Below, in pieces: positions 1 to 9,259 of a stretch of DNA of 64,000 nt. Position 1 is the stretch's first letter; each line of letters starts with the position of its first letter. The position numbers and the translations under genes are program-made. The DNA comes from Kuschelorhynchus macadamiae (lineage: Eukaryota > Arthropoda > Insecta > Coleoptera > Curculionidae), in NCBI GenBank assembly GCA_030620095.1, contig JAUTXW010000325.1, forward strand, positions 1,594,501 to 1,658,500, written 5' to 3'. The notes under the pieces were generated by a model that saw only the letters and a program-made list of their open reading frames with translations, was not told the origin of the DNA and made no database searches.

Positions 1-577
1 TTATTTTCTTGTACATGTCAAAGTCATAGCTCGAAAATACGGGTTTTATAATAATATGTTGTTTGTATACAGTGCGTCCCTTTAATAATGCTCCCCCCTA
101 TCCTCAATTATATTTTAAACCAGTAAGGATAAAAATCTAAAATGTTCCACATTTGAATAACTGACTAAATAAATACTCCTTTTGTGTGCATGTTATTTCA
201 AGTTGCTTTGAAATTTTCAATTGGTTTAAGATTTCGTACCTACACATTGTAAAATGAATATCCTTTTTACAATGGCGCGCAAAAAAACCGCTGTCAAAAG
301 ACAAACATTTTTTTGTCAAAAAGAAAAACGCATTAGTTCTTTGTAAAAAAAATCGGTTTACTAATGCGGCTTTTTTTTTAAGTCATGTAACTCTAACAGT
401 TAAATTCTTTAAATATGTATTTCGCAAAGAGGTGCGATTTATTGTTAAACAAGAAAATGATCGTACCGCAGTCGTTACTGACTGATGAAATTTTACTGTT
501 ATTAAATTTCCTAACTTTAATAATTAATGAAATTCACGATCATTTTTCTTATCTTCACAGTATATAAGTGTCACTAA
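1..577. other. AT-rich stretch without a gene
   Basis: I see no coding region, RNA gene or clear repeat here. The only short open frame (137-319, minus) has no recognisable motif and biased AT-rich codons, so I treat it as chance. Confidence 0.5.
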
Positions 578-652
578 ATTACTATGGACTGAACTAAATT
601 GGTCCACACTTCACTATTCCTAATAGAAGGAAATATTCATAACGAGGGAAGT
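578..652 (+). mobile_element. 3' end fragment of the ACTTCCC/GGGAAGT repeat family (copy F)
   Basis: The stretch reads as an AACTAAATT motif, then a CACTTCACTATTCC block, then CATAACGAGGGAAGT. The same order occurs at 8853-8912 and 19255-19318, at the right ends of longer copies. GAGGGAAGT is the reverse complement of the ACTTCCCTC that starts the other end of the family. Only the terminal ~75 bp are present, so this is a solo end. An open frame of 91 codons running through it (599-874) has no family resemblance and I do not call it a gene. Confidence 0.6.
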
Positions 653-1104
653 TCCGATTTTTATAACGCGTGTTTGAAATTAAGAAATATAGGATATTTT
701 ATCTTATATATTTCGATAATGGATATATTAGGCCAGTGCAATTACAGTTTAAAATGGAACAAATTATTTACAAGATGCGACCAGTCGCAATCGGTAGCTT
801 TTATGTCCCTAGTCAATATACTAAAAATCCCAAATGATCCGGTGGTTGCATCCTATAAAAAAATCGACCACTAGTTTAAAAAAAAAATTCTTTGTAAACT
901 AATAAAATTTTTTTAATATATTTTTTTTTAATTTTTAAGAATAACTTAGGTTTTGTTTATAATAAAAATCTTATTCTTAACTATCTAGTGCGTAAATAAA
1001 TTTATTTTGATAATAATTTATTTGATAAATATCTCAAATAAGCAATATTTTAGGAGAAACAAGCGGTCGGGAGTTAAAAAAACGGTTTATTTAGACTTAA
1101 GGAT
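653..1104. other. AT-rich non-coding stretch downstream of the nuclease-like gene
   Basis: It is made of poly-A/T runs with no open frame worth calling. It probably includes the 3' flank of the minus-strand gene that ends at 1147. Confidence 0.5.
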
Positions 1105-1110
1105 TTTATT
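1105..1110 (-). other. polyadenylation signal AATAAA
   Basis: AATAAA reads on the minus strand about 37 bp past the stop codon of the 1147-2457 frame. A second copy lies at about 1086-1091. The position fits a polymerase II transcript of the two-frame gene above it. Confidence 0.5.
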
Positions 1111-1146
1111 GTACATACATATATTTTACAAATATCAAAAACATGT

Positions 1147-2457
1147 TTAATCCAAATTATCTTCATCGTCTGAGTTATCAATATTGGTCTCAGATGCTTT
1201 ATTATTACATGATATGCCATTGCAAGTTCCACATAGGGCTGTACAGCTAAGGCCTGATTTTATGCACGTGCAAAGTTTATTGCAACCCGATTTGCAGTTG
1301 CAATAAATCATTTTTAATATAAAGTTGGGAGCTATTGGTTTATTTGTGGTCTCTGGGATTAGGTAGTTCTCATTTTCTTTCCATCTCCAATCTTTCGGGT
1401 CCTTAGGTTCGTTAAGCCAAAATTGAATTTGATGATAAACTCTGAAGTAATGATTTTCGGCAGCCTGGCATGTTGGTGGCAAGCTAGCTAATTCAAAGTT
1501 ATGATTAATACTTTGACGAGCAGTAATATTTTTGTATTTTTGGTATCTCAATTGGTCCAAATTCTTTGCCACACTGTGTTTGCCGTAAAGTTCTTCAATA
1601 AACCGATCACCAGCATTTATTAGTTCTACTTTTGTCGCAGAAGGATTCATGAATATTGAAATACAATCTTTCAGTTGCGGATTTTTTTGTATAACTCTAA
1701 CTGCAGCAAGTTTACCTTTTTTATAAAAACAAGATGTTGTATCACAACCTGACATGGCGTGTAAAAACAATATAGAGTCCTTGATGTCACCTAATGCTTG
1801 CTGCATTTCACTTATATTGGTAATTCTGTTAGGTTTTCCAACTTTTCCTGGCCGCAACATAAATACTCCGTCTTTGTGTACCTTATGTAAAAGCAGTACT
1901 AACAAATCAGTGTCATCACCAACTAAGGTTACAGGTGATATAGTTTCACTTATCCTCACAGCACAGTCAACAGTCATTACGTCAGCATCACCTTTAGCTT
2001 CCATTCCAGCCTCTTTAATTTTTGCAGTCAAGAGTGTAATAAATTTACTTTTATTTTTTACATTAGACAAAAATGCTTCTTGATTTATTGTAGTAGCTGT
2101 ATTTTCAGTAAATATTATGTCAGATGATTGAGACCCTTTTGCAGTTCGTCTAAAATGCTCTTGATTCTTTGTCGAAAATTGATATTCCGAGTACCCGTCG
2201 AATACAACTGTAGTATTTATTCCGTAGTTATATAAAAGATAATTAACATATTGGTGTAAAATTTCACGGTAAGTGGCTGGAAATTGCCAAGTCACTTTAT
2301 GCAAAAGATGTCCACCATCCACTACAAAGATAGTGTTAGCTGGAATAGTCTCACTTGGTTTACACTTCTTGTCCATGTAATTTGCAAGGACAGCCTTGTT
2401 TGTTTTTCTCATCAAGCCATTGTCAAACATAGACATAGGATTCCCTAGCCCTGTCAC
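1147..2457 (-). CDS. C-terminal half of a large zinc protein with a FEN1/XPG-like nuclease core
   Basis: This is a 436-codon frame. Its listed first codon is GTG, so it has no natural start. It runs 35 bp into the 942-codon frame upstream and is best read as the second half of the same protein after a +1 frame change. What is visible: VVDGGHLLH (residue ~46), VFDGY (~85), an acidic block EAKGDADV (~153-160), VTLVGDDTDLLVLLL (~176-190) and HAMSGCDTTS (~233-242). These match in order and spacing the acidic metal-binding blocks of FEN1/XPG/PIN-type 5' nucleases, whose last block is a G-x-D before a helix-hairpin-helix. Residues ~384-420 form a cysteine-rich tail (CNCKSGCNKLC..., then CxxC repeats) like a CXC/tesmin DNA-binding motif. 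A polyadenylation signal follows. It is probably the product of an uncharacterised mobile or expanded gene family; I cannot name it. Nuclease activity is an inference from residue order. Confidence 0.6.
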   Translation of the reverse strand: MTGLGNPMSMFDNGLMRKTNKAVLANYMDKKCKPSETIPANTIFVVDGGHLLHKVTWQFPATYREILHQYVNYLLYNYGINTTVVFDGYSEYQFSTKNQEHFRRTAKGSQSSDIIFTENTATTINQEAFLSNVKNKSKFITLLTAKIKEAGMEAKGDADVMTVDCAVRISETISPVTLVGDDTDLLVLLLHKVHKDGVFMLRPGKVGKPNRITNISEMQQALGDIKDSILFLHAMSGCDTTSCFYKKGKLAAVRVIQKNPQLKDCISIFMNPSATKVELINAGDRFIEELYGKHSVAKNLDQLRYQKYKNITARQSINHNFELASLPPTCQAAENHYFRVYHQIQFWLNEPKDPKDWRWKENENYLIPETTNKPIAPNFILKMIYCNCKSGCNKLCTCIKSGLSCTALCGTCNGISCNNKASETNIDNSDDEDNLD

Positions 2458-5218
2458 AATTGATTTCTGTGGAGGCTACAATGCCAGTATGTAGAGAAGC
2501 TAATTCGTTGTTCTCTCTGTCGAACGGGTGGTGTATTTCTAACCATTCTAAAAAAGATTGTAAGTCTTTAAGGTCTCGTTTCTCCCTTGAAGATCTTATT
2601 TCAACATGCTGTTCGGAGTAAGATGGTTTAAACTTGCAGAAGTCTTCCAGTGCATCAGATACTTTGATACATTGGGGCATAGACAGAACCCATTTTCCTA
2701 AAACGTTATAAGTAAAACCTCTACCATGCGTTAACCCGCCTTCTGATTTCATTGCTCTCATTAAATACTGCTCAATGGTCATGTCTGTCCACGTTCCAGA
2801 CCAAAATTTATTATTTGTTCTTCTGATGGCAAAAAATCTTCTAAATTTAGAATACTCCTCCTCTGTCATAACTTCTTTTAATAAACTCATTTGTTGTAGA
2901 TAGAGTTGAATAGACTTTGCATATGCTAAGTGTCCGGCAGCGTGGAAATATGGATGCATCTGTTTCACGGAGTAGAGGTGAAGGTCAAAATGTGCTGTTC
3001 TTTCAGCTGTGATAAATAGTTTTACAAGCTCTATTTGTTCCCAATATTGGCACCATAACTTTCCTGTTCGACTTGTTTCTTTATTTAGCTTGATACTTTC
3101 AATGAGAGCGTCTTCAATTTTTTTAACAGCTGATGTATGTTCGCTTGTTTCCGAATATCCAATTAAATATAACATCTGTAAGTTTTCCTGGTCGCAATCG
3201 TTTAAAGTAAATGATTTTAGAAGAATAATTGTTAATGCTAATTGAGCTAAAAAATGTGCTCTTAATGCCCTAGCATAAGAATGGCCATTAAGCATATTTG
3301 GTATGCTATTCTTTGCATATATAACGTTCCATAATTCTTGTAGGCCACTTCCATCCATTATATATCCTATACTACCTAAAAAGGACATTAAAAGATGGAA
3401 ACCACCAAGTCGTACAAAAACGTTTTTTAAAACATGATTAGGGCCAACTTCAGCTACAATTTCTGTTGCTTTCGCATAAAGAGGCTGATCAAATGTCACG
3501 AAACAGAATTTTTGTCCTTGTTTTCTGCACATATCTTGGGCGAAGATAAGAGCCGAATGAATTGTGGTTACATTACTTGGATCTAAATTAATAAATGGTA
3601 GGGGTACAATTTGAGTTGTTTCGAAGTATACAGTTATTTTTGATGCCATATAACCGTTCCAAGGCAACTTCGTTTCAAAATCAAAAAGCAAAGCAGATAC
3701 CCAGAGACAGTTTATAAATTGAAACTTCTTTAAGTCTTCTTCTTCTACTGTACAATCAGTCGCTAAGATTTTTGTTGAATTAAGAGCGAGACAGCTCCTT
3801 TTAATAGCATGAATTGGGACAACTCTAAATTTTCCTAGTTTCTCAACTTTTGGAATAGAACGTGGTCTCTGAATCTTTTCCGATAAAATATAGGCCTCTT
3901 TAGGGGAGACGCAGGCTATACCTTCCATAGAATGAAATGTTCCGTGACCATCCAAAGTTTTTATATTACAATCCGCATTATCGAAGATAAACTGCTGAAA
4001 AGCCTGGTCTGAAACTGCGTAGTCGTTTTCACAAGAAGCTGCTGCTTCAAATTTCAATGCTTCTTTGTACGATTCCGAAAATCCTAGGGACGAAAATAAT
4101 TCAATCAAGGCCTTTGATCCACACTTTCTATGAATATATATAGCAATACTGAACAATACCGGTGAAAGAAAAGATCTTGGTCGAACTGCTGCAATTATAG
4201 CATTTGCTATGGAAATAATTTTAATATCTGTTTCCACTTTTAAAGATAACGTAGATAAAAATGTTTTTAGTGTATGTGGTATGTTGTCAAAGCCTCCATT
4301 CATAATATCATTTGCGGAAGGATATTGATTTGTCTCGTATGATTTTGCTCTGATATCCTCTCGTAAAATTTTAGCGGCCAAGCAAATTATATTGTTCCGT
4401 TGTTCTTCTAGTGGTAATGAAGTATTCTCCAAAGCAGATCTCAGCAGATGTTCGGTGTTTCCTTTAAAACATATTACAGAAGGTTTCCCAAACGTATCAA
4501 TAAATACTATTCTGTCTTTGTAATAATTGTCTATTTTTTGACGAAAATATTTAATACTCCATGCATCGCTTTCTACAATATTTTCTTTAAAATCGTTATA
4601 TAAATCGGTCAACGAAAACTGGCAAATGTCCTGTTCATTTTCATCCAAATATTGACAAATTTTGCGAAATGCAGTGATATTCTCCTCATTTTTTGGTCGC
4701 CCTGCTTGCTCATTTTCGTGAACCTGTGAAAAGGAAACATAACAGTGCGGATGATAGCGAGCTTCACTGGCAACTAAATCACATTCTGTTCCAATTCTAG
4801 TAAGTACGTCTTTTGCCCAGTCATCATTTATCTTCTCGCAATATTTCAATATAGTTTCCTTAATTTCTATTGTTCTTACAAATCTGTAACTCTGCCTATG
4901 ACCCAACTTTTTTCCACATGCTTTTCCGCAAAATAAACATTTTGTCTTAAAATCAAACTTTTCTTTAAAAGCCCTCAAGGATACGGTTGGTTTTTCAACT
5001 GCTTCAGTATTTTTGGTAACATACTGAAGGCTGGATTTCCTGGTGTAGTCTTTTCGGCATTTTGTATGAAGCGTTATTTCATTTTTATTCTGCAATAGCT
5101 GCCATTTTCCATCCTTTCGGATTTGACTCGCTTCGATCAAAGTTTGAATGCCCTTTGCTCCAACTTTTACTGTCTGCAATGTATCAAGTGATATATCACA
5201 TAAGATACAATTTTCCAT
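2423..5218 (-). CDS. N-terminal part of the same large cysteine-rich protein
   Basis: The open frame begins at 5251. An internal Met at 5218 gives an N-terminus starting MENCILCD, which puts a CxxC zinc ligand pair at the very start, so I prefer that start (about 931 codons). Visible features are a first zinc-ligand set (CILC ... HTKCRKDY, residues ~4-60), a second (CLFCGKACGKK ... HPHC, ~90-160), and a long alpha-helical middle with no motif I recognise. The frame ends at 2423 after NCDRARESYVYV, where the 436-codon frame takes over in +1. No introns and no internal stops appear across 2.8 kb, so it has decayed far less than the surrounding transposons. Together the two frames would give a protein of about 1,370 residues. 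Function is unknown. The intronless form and the repeat-rich setting suggest a mobile element or a retrocopy. I found no terminal inverted repeats. Confidence 0.6.
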   Translation of the reverse strand: MENCILCDISLDTLQTVKVGAKGIQTLIEASQIRKDGKWQLLQNKNEITLHTKCRKDYTRKSSLQYVTKNTEAVEKPTVSLRAFKEKFDFKTKCLFCGKACGKKLGHRQSYRFVRTIEIKETILKYCEKINDDWAKDVLTRIGTECDLVASEARYHPHCYVSFSQVHENEQAGRPKNEENITAFRKICQYLDENEQDICQFSLTDLYNDFKENIVESDAWSIKYFRQKIDNYYKDRIVFIDTFGKPSVICFKGNTEHLLRSALENTSLPLEEQRNNIICLAAKILREDIRAKSYETNQYPSANDIMNGGFDNIPHTLKTFLSTLSLKVETDIKIISIANAIIAAVRPRSFLSPVLFSIAIYIHRKCGSKALIELFSSLGFSESYKEALKFEAAASCENDYAVSDQAFQQFIFDNADCNIKTLDGHGTFHSMEGIACVSPKEAYILSEKIQRPRSIPKVEKLGKFRVVPIHAIKRSCLALNSTKILATDCTVEEEDLKKFQFINCLWVSALLFDFETKLPWNGYMASKITVYFETTQIVPLPFINLDPSNVTTIHSALIFAQDMCRKQGQKFCFVTFDQPLYAKATEIVAEVGPNHVLKNVFVRLGGFHLLMSFLGSIGYIMDGSGLQELWNVIYAKNSIPNMLNGHSYARALRAHFLAQLALTIILLKSFTLNDCDQENLQMLYLIGYSETSEHTSAVKKIEDALIESIKLNKETSRTGKLWCQYWEQIELVKLFITAERTAHFDLHLYSVKQMHPYFHAAGHLAYAKSIQLYLQQMSLLKEVMTEEEYSKFRRFFAIRRTNNKFWSGTWTDMTIEQYLMRAMKSEGGLTHGRGFTYNVLGKWVLSMPQCIKVSDALEDFCKFKPSYSEQHVEIRSSREKRDLKDLQSFLEWLEIHHPFDRENNELASLHTGIVASTEINCDRARESYVYV

Positions 5219-5251
5219 ATCTGGAAATACGAAAGAAAAAGAAATCAACAT

Positions 5252-6282
5252 TTGATTCCGGCCGGAGCGATACTAAAATAGGTTCCGTATAATACCTAAT
5301 GTAATGCATCATAAATCGGGTTGTAAATACTTTATATTATGTATGAGTAACCTATTCATACAAAGACTGTTTAATTTTAAAATGTACTGTACTATTATTA
5401 CCCGTCTGTAACAATAAATTTACTGTTTTAAATATCTAATAAAAAGATAAATCAAAATGAAGGACTGGAAAGAGACATTTTATCGGAAACAATTTAAATA
5501 GGAACAATTTGAATTATTCAGTTCTATAAACATACATTACATACCTTATTAAAATAAATCCAATGATTTTAACAAAAAAAAATCACAGAAACTCGTACTT
5601 TTCACACAAAAACAGCGAATCAAAACTAACTGCCACTATCCGCAAAGTGTAAACAGAAAATGGGATGGCCTACTATGCTAACAACTGACTAGATTTGATT
5701 TTCAACTATCTCATCTAATAAAAATAATCGATGATGATTGATAATTCTGTCAGTGATAATAATTATTATTGTTTATAACATTATTAATTTTAGTATCGGT
5801 ACCTACCAATGATAATTTCTATTCACCACAATGGGATTTGAAATGAGGTGTAGTATGTCAGCCATCTTGTAAAACCTCTACAGTTTCACAAAAGGGTTGA
5901 ATCATTAGAAATATGGGCAAATGGAGATTTTTTTATCATATTATAATTTGATTTCCACTGGGTTTTACGTATATCTAAAAGATTTCTCATAAACTAATTT
6001 TTTTCTAAAAGTTCATATTTTTCAATATGGCGGACCATTTTTTTTGGTGTTGCACCAATGGGACGCTTTGGGATTTTTAGTATGTTTATACTAATTATAT
6101 GTACTACCGAATACGGGTACTCTAATTTTGTAAATAATTTGTTCTAAATTAACGTTATGTTTTTCGTAATTGCACTGGCCTAATATTTTACATGGAACAT
6201 GTTGTATAAAATGTGCCTAGTTTTTTTTTCGTAGATTCGAAAAATGTAGTAAAATATAGGTCATAACATAATAATTGTTTTT
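5252..6282. other. upstream flank of the zinc/nuclease-like gene, no gene seen
   Basis: About 1 kb of AT-rich DNA. It should contain the promoter of the minus-strand gene, but I could not identify a TATA box, initiator or inverted repeat with confidence. There is no open frame worth calling. Confidence 0.4.
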
Positions 6283-7834
6283 ACTTCCCTTGTAAAAGCG
6301 AAGTATTGTAGTCGTGATGAAATCACTCTCCGAGATTTTTTCAGATTTTCACGTTTCAGGTGACGAAAATGTGATGTTTTCTCAATTCCGTTGGTTTGTC
6401 TGTCTGTCTTCGCGGCCTAGCTAAAAAACTAATTACCCGACTGACTTGAAGTTTTGATCAAAAATTAAGGGTCATATAGGGATGACCTGGTAACAATTTG
6501 GTAAAAATGGCGGCATAGTGAAATGTTAAAAAATTTGTTATTAAAAAACTGTTCATCTAATTTATCTCAAGTTTTCCAAAAACATCAGGTATTATGTTGA
6601 AATCAACTGATAACATTTTTGTACTAATCCAAAATAGCGGGACAAAATAGCAGCTTAATAAAATATTTAAAAATTTAGCCTGAAAAACTGCTTATTGGTT
6701 TAATTTCAAATTGTGTGCCATAACTAATTGTGGTATAGGGATCAACTAGTGAAATAGTCGTTCTAATTCAAGATGGCCCAATAAAATGCAGGCCAAATTA
6801 AATGTTTGTAATCGTGAAAAAGTTACTTTCTCACTTTTACACATCTTTACGTTTTAGTCTGTCTGTCGGTCTTTCTGTCTATCTGTCAGTTCGTGGCATA
6901 GCTTAAAGACTACTTACCCGATTGACTTCAAATTTTGGTCAAAAATTAAGGGCCTTATGGGGATGGCCTGGTAAGATTTTGATAAAAATCCAATAATGCG
7001 AAACAAAATGGCGGCTTAGTTTAGAAAGGTTAAAAAAATATTATTACAAACTACTCATCCAATTTATCTTAAATTTTGCATCAACATCAAGTATTATATT
7101 AGAATCAATTGGTAACATTTTGGTACGAATCCAAGATGGCGGAACAAAATGGCGGCCAAATAAAATGTTTGTCATCGTGAAAAATCACCCTCTTAGGTTT
7201 TACATATCTTCACGTTTTAGCGTCCGTAGACGCCAAAAATATGTTTCATCAATTCCGTCGGCCCGTCTGTCGGTCTGTCTGTCTGTCTGTCTGTGTATCA
7301 GTTCGCGGCATAGGACTAACACTATTGACTTGAAATTCTGATAAACAATTAACAGTCATATGGGGATGATCTGGTACTGTTAAGGAAAAATATTATGAAA
7401 AAGCTTGTCGAATTTATTTCAAATTTTGCATAAACATCAAGTATTATGTTGGAGTTAACTGGTAAAATTTTGATACGAGTCTAAGATGGCGGCACAAAAC
7501 AAAAAAAACAAGAAACTACTTAATGATTTCAAATTGTGTGCTATAACTAATTGTTGTATAGAGCTCAACTAGTAAAACTAGTTACTAATTCAAGACTGCG
7601 GAACAAAACAGCGACCAAATAAAATTTTGTTCACATCCGTCGGTCCGTCTGTCGGTCTGTCTGTCAGTTCGCGACATACCTTAAGGAGTATGTAAGTAAA
7701 AGAAAATTAAGGGTCATATGAGGATGACCTGGTAATGTTTTGGTAAAAATTCAATATGGCTGAACAATGTTAAAAAAAATTAGTTAGGGTGGTGTATTAT
7801 TTGGGGTAAAAACAAATCTTTTTTTTTTTAAATC

Positions 7835-7869
7835 GTCGACGTTTCGGAACTTAATTTGTGCATCCTCAG
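7835..7869 (-). ncRNA. hammerhead ribozyme-like core, unit 1
   Basis: On the minus strand: CTGAGGA (fits CUGANGA), a short stem, CGAAAC, then GTCGAC. Stem II is weaker here (GTTCC side) than in unit 2. Stem III would be only the GTCGAC palindrome, so a monomer would be unstable and a dimeric fold is more likely. Confidence 0.45.
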
Positions 7870-8050
7870 GACACATATATAGATCCTAAATCCTGCAGGA
7901 AACCCATATTATCAGTCTTTACTGCGTTGGTCCGCAGATATTTCCTAGATATAAGTTTCTAAATGGTTTTCGTTAACAAAGTTCTTGTTGTTATGTTACA
8001 GTGGTGTATTATTTAGGGTTAGGGTCCAGTAAAAAAACAAAAGTTTAGTA

Positions 8051-8085
8051 GTCGACGTTTCGCAACTTTATTGTTGCATCCTCAG
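8051..8085 (-). ncRNA. hammerhead ribozyme-like core, unit 2
   Basis: On the minus strand: CTGAGGA, then stem II GCAAC/GTTGC around an AATAAA loop, then GAAA and CGTCGAC. All conserved core bases are present. The third unit keeps only the GTCGAC-GAAA half (8256-8280). Confidence 0.5.
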
Positions 8086-8442
8086 GGCACATATAGTTTC
8101 TATATCCTGCATGAACCCCATATTATTAGTTTTTAGCTACTCCGTTGGGCCGCTGATATTTTCCAGGTAATAAGTTTCGAAACGGTTTTCGTAAACGATC
8201 CTCTTGTTTTTATGTTAGAGTGGTGTATTATTTGGGGTTAGGATCCAGTTAAATTGTCGACGTTTCGCAACTTTATTGTTATATTTATATTTCCCACATA
8301 TTAAGTTTCTAAACGGTTTTCGCTAACGATCTTCTTGTTGTTAGAGTGGTGTATTATTTGGGGTTAGGAAATATCTGTAGACCAACGGAGTAGGTAAAAA
8401 CTGATAATATGGTTTTAATGTAAGACATAAAATCTATGTGTC

Positions 8443-8477
8443 CTGATGATGCAACGATATAGTTGCGAAACGTCGAC
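8443..8477 (+). ncRNA. hammerhead ribozyme-like core, inverted unit
   Basis: CTGATGA, stem II GCAAC/GTTGC around a GATATA loop, GAAA, then CGTCGAC. It is the same motif as the two minus-strand units but lies in the inverted part of the array. The 5-bp stem with a varied loop suggests the helix has been under selection. Confidence 0.55.
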
Positions 8478-9066
8478 ATCTTAAAAATGAGCTTTTGTTT
8501 TTTTACTGGATCCTAACCGCAAATAATACACCACTTTAACATAACAACAAGAGGTTCGTTAACGAAAACCTGTTAGAAACTTAATATCTAGGAAGAATCC
8601 GCTGACTAGCGGAGTAGGTAAAGACTGAAAATTTTTAAAAAATCAATGTAAAAAAATCTTGTTCAATTGATTTTGCAGAAAAATTAGATGTGAAAATGGC
8701 ATAAACTACTTATTAAATTTATTTTATTATGCCCAAAAGTCAAGTGTGGCATAGGTAGAAAGAAAATGGTAAAATACTGGAATCCAATATGATACAAATA
8801 AAAATGAAAAGACAGTATATGTAACACATATATACTGTGACTATGTAGTGAACTAAATTGGGTCACATTTCACTATTTCTAAAAAATGGCAAAAAATCAT
8901 AACGAGGGTAGTTCCTGGTGAAGAAATTGGATTTCTTTACCCGGAACAATTGATTTCTCGAAAATAAATTTAGATTCTTCATAAAAATCCCAGTTACTTT
9001 TATTAATACATTAGAGAGAGAGCTTTCTCTTGTACCAAGAGGAGCATTTAATGAAATAATATTATA

Positions 9067-9256
9067 CAGGATGTTACATTTAAAATACTAATGTCAATAC
9101 TGATTTTTTTACTTTCCAATTGTCTTTCTTTATTGTGTTGACAAATTCTGATGGTTCAGGTAAATCCAAAAAACTTTTATATTAAACATTCTTTTATTTT
9201 GAATAATAAACTCTCTAGGAGGGGCGGCGGGTGTCAAAATATGAGGAAAAACCCTG
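9067..9256. mobile_element. ~190-bp MITE with CAGG.../...CCCTG ends and TA duplication
   Basis: The element is flanked by TA (9065-9066 and 9257-9258). It starts CAGGATGTTACATTT and ends GGAAAAACCCTG. CAGGGTG-type ends next to TA are typical of Tc1/mariner-derived MITEs in insects. The terminal repeats are short and imperfect, and there is no coding sequence. Confidence 0.45.
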
Positions 9257-9259
9257 TAC

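Larger units (their letters stand above)
7787..8632. repeat. tandem and inverted ~212-bp repeat carrying hammerhead-ribozyme motifs
   Basis: Units start with GTGGTGTATTATTT at 7789, 8001, 8220 and 8346 (spacings 212, 219, 126). After about 8370 the unit continues in the opposite orientation, with the inverted GTGGTGTATTATT near 8527. Each complete unit holds a GTCGACGTTTC...TCCTCAG block, which on its own sense strand is a CTGANGA-stem-GAAA hammerhead core. The array sits inside repeat copy A, which resumes after it. Tandem units of this size with type I hammerheads resemble metazoan retrozymes or Penelope pseudo-LTR arrays. There is no coding sequence. Confidence 0.65.
6283..8912 (+). mobile_element. 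longest copy (A) of a non-autonomous repeat family with ACTTCCC/GGGAAGT ends
   Basis: The left end reads ACTTCCCTTGTAAAAGCGAAG, a small hairpin in itself. The right end reads CATAACGAGGGTAGT, the inverse of it. Between them is a leader with a (GTCT)n-like CTGTCTGTCTGTC block, seen at about 6400, 6860, 7260 and 7640. After each comes a monomer of ~120-135 bp that contains 'gatttcaaattttgcac', 'aactggtaacattttggtac' and 'aagatggcggaacaaaatggcgg'. There is no coding capacity. The copy is interrupted at 7787-8632 by a different tandem array. Other copies are at 578-652, 18888-19318, 23765-24358, 31042-31680 and 52346-52677. The structure fits a non-autonomous DNA transposon (MITE) with an internal satellite. 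The family is not one I can name. Confidence 0.7.

Noticed and set aside
599..874. 91-codon open frame on the plus strand
   Set aside because: It begins inside the right end of a dispersed repeat and continues into AT-rich DNA, with no family resemblance.
71..6071. GCGTCCC near 75 and its inverse GGGACGC near 6061 as possible terminal repeats of a 6-kb element holding the nuclease-like gene
   Set aside because: Only seven bases match, with no target duplication and no extension of the match inward, so chance is likely.
6283..8912. CRISPR array, because of the spaced short repeats
   Set aside because: Monomers are ~125 bp, diverged and without constant-length spacers, and the genome is eukaryotic.
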